Of a stretch of 6,808 nucleotides of DNA, positions 6,265 to 6,808 are shown one piece after another; positions within the stretch are counted from its first letter, which is position 1, and every line of letters starts with the position of its first letter. The position numbers were made by a program, and so were the translations under genes. This DNA comes from Candidatus Omnitrophota bacterium (GTDB lineage Bacteria > Omnitrophota > Omnitrophia > Omnitrophales > Danuiimicrobiaceae). The stretch is taken from the NCBI GenBank assembly GCA_016206945.1, contig JACQQP010000115.1, positions 1 through 6,808 on the forward strand, in the 5' to 3' direction. The notes under the pieces were generated by a model, which was not told the DNA's origin, made no database searches, and was given only the letters and a program-made list of their open reading frames with translations.

Positions 6265-6776
6265 CTTCTTCTCCAAATCGGACGTCGTAATGACGGCTTC
6301 ACCTGTTGAAACTTACCTGCAGTTCCTTTAGGCAGAGGTGTGCGGTTGATAATTTCCGTTTTGCCGCCTGTCCCGCCAGCTCCACCGCCAGGCTGGGAAG
6401 CGCCTCCTCCGCCAGAAGACGCGGCGGATCCGCCTCCGGCGGAAAACGCAGATTGAGTTGTGTCAATATGAGCATCTCCTTGGAAGGTGATGGGATGAGT
6501 GGGGTCTGAGCCTGCCGGATCGGAACCAGAATTGCTTGAGTCTTGGGTCTTGGGCGCTTGAAGGTGCTTACCCCCCTTCCCAAGCAAGTCCTTACTTGCG
6601 CTTTCCTTACTTAATTCTGATTCTCCGCTTGGGGAAATTGTATCAAGAGCTGGAGGGGTATTTCCTTTTCCGCTTCCTCCAGATGGAGGTGGCGCCCAGA
6701 GGGTTTGTGGATAGGCGAATGAGATCAGGAGGAAAATGATTAAGATCAAGACAGGATGCCTTGACGTGTGCCTCAT
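6261..6776 (-). CDS. Secreted low-complexity Gly/Ser/Pro-rich protein of unknown function (171 aa)
   Basis: I recognise no family. From the ATG at 6776 the product is 171 aa. Residues 1-28 look like a signal peptide: basic MRHTSRH, hydrophobic core VLILIIFLLISFAY, possible cleavage after LWA. The rest appears disordered. It has a Pro/Gly/Ser segment (29-50), a Ser/Glu/Lys/Asp segment (51-95), a short ordinary stretch ITFQGDAHIDT (96-106), a Gly/Ser/Ala run with GGGG and GGG blocks (113-139), and a strongly basic end with RRPIWRRR (164-171). No cysteines are present. Export to periplasm or surface is inferred from the signal peptide only. The frame extends to a GTG at 6791, adding five codons. 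Both starts have poor ribosome binding sites (AAAGG sits only one base before the ATG), so the start is uncertain. Its stop overlaps the next gene's start. Confidence 0.7.
   Translation of the reverse strand: MRHTSRHPVLILIIFLLISFAYPQTLWAPPPSGGSGKGNTPPALDTISPSGESELSKESASKDLLGKGGKHLQAPKTQDSSNSGSDPAGSDPTHPITFQGDAHIDTTQSAFSAGGGSAASSGGGGASQPGGGAGGTGGKTEIINRTPLPKGTAGKFQQVKPSLRRPIWRRR
6271..6274 (-). promoter_or_regulatory. Ribosome binding site of the 83-aa gene
   Basis: GGAG on the minus strand, six nucleotides before the ATG at 6264 and inside the end of the preceding gene. Together with the ATGA overlap it fixes the start and points to coupled translation. Confidence 0.7.
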
Positions 6777-6808
6777 ACCTTTCTCATTCACCGTAGTAAG
6801 AGCTAATC

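Noticed and set aside
1..6808. CRISPR array, tRNA, rRNA, transposase or phage genes
   Set aside because: I saw no repeat-spacer pattern, no cloverleaf or rRNA segment, and no mobile-element protein in any frame.

Overview
This window reads almost entirely on the minus strand and comes from a Gram-negative (diderm) bacterium. It carries an outer-membrane assembly factor gene (bamA) and has a moderate GC content. The rpsF-ssb-rpsR-rplI-dnaB core is widespread. The large GT-C/TPR glycosyltransferase, and bamA lying directly after dnaB, would fit a PVC-related lineage such as Omnitrophota, or a deltaproteobacterial-type lineage. That placement is an impression, not a demonstrated assignment.

Layout in the direction of transcription (right to left). 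(a) 6776-4367 is an accessory block of three genes. The first encodes a secreted, low-complexity Gly/Ser/Pro-rich protein of 171 aa. Its stop overlaps (ATGA) the start of an 83-aa basic/beta-rich protein of unknown function. A 527-aa multi-pass membrane glycosyltransferase of the TMTC-like GT-C family, ending in three TPR repeats, follows 62 nt later. (b) 4366-4089 is the only sizeable non-coding stretch. It holds an imperfect inverted repeat, a short direct repeat, a good extended -10 sigma70-type promoter and a leader of about 65 nt. (c) 4088-1 is a tight operon: rpsF (S6), ssb, rpsR (S18, zinc-binding type), rplI (L9), dnaB (replicative helicase) and bamA, which runs off the left edge. Gaps within it are 6 to 43 nt, and I see no terminator or second promoter.

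Functionally, the left block joins translation (S6, S18, L9), replication (SSB, DnaB) and outer-membrane biogenesis (BamA) in one likely transcript. The right block looks envelope-related: an exported disordered protein, a small unknown protein and a membrane glycosyltransferase, possibly acting together. Several starts had to be re-decided. dnaB starts at 2440, not inside rplI. rpsF uses TTG just downstream of an out-of-frame ATG. rplI uses GTG. The 83-aa gene starts at the ATGA overlap. The glycosyltransferase most likely starts at the ATG at 5950.

I found no mobile element, CRISPR array, tRNA/rRNA or defence system. The parts least explained by known families are the two small genes at 6013-6776.
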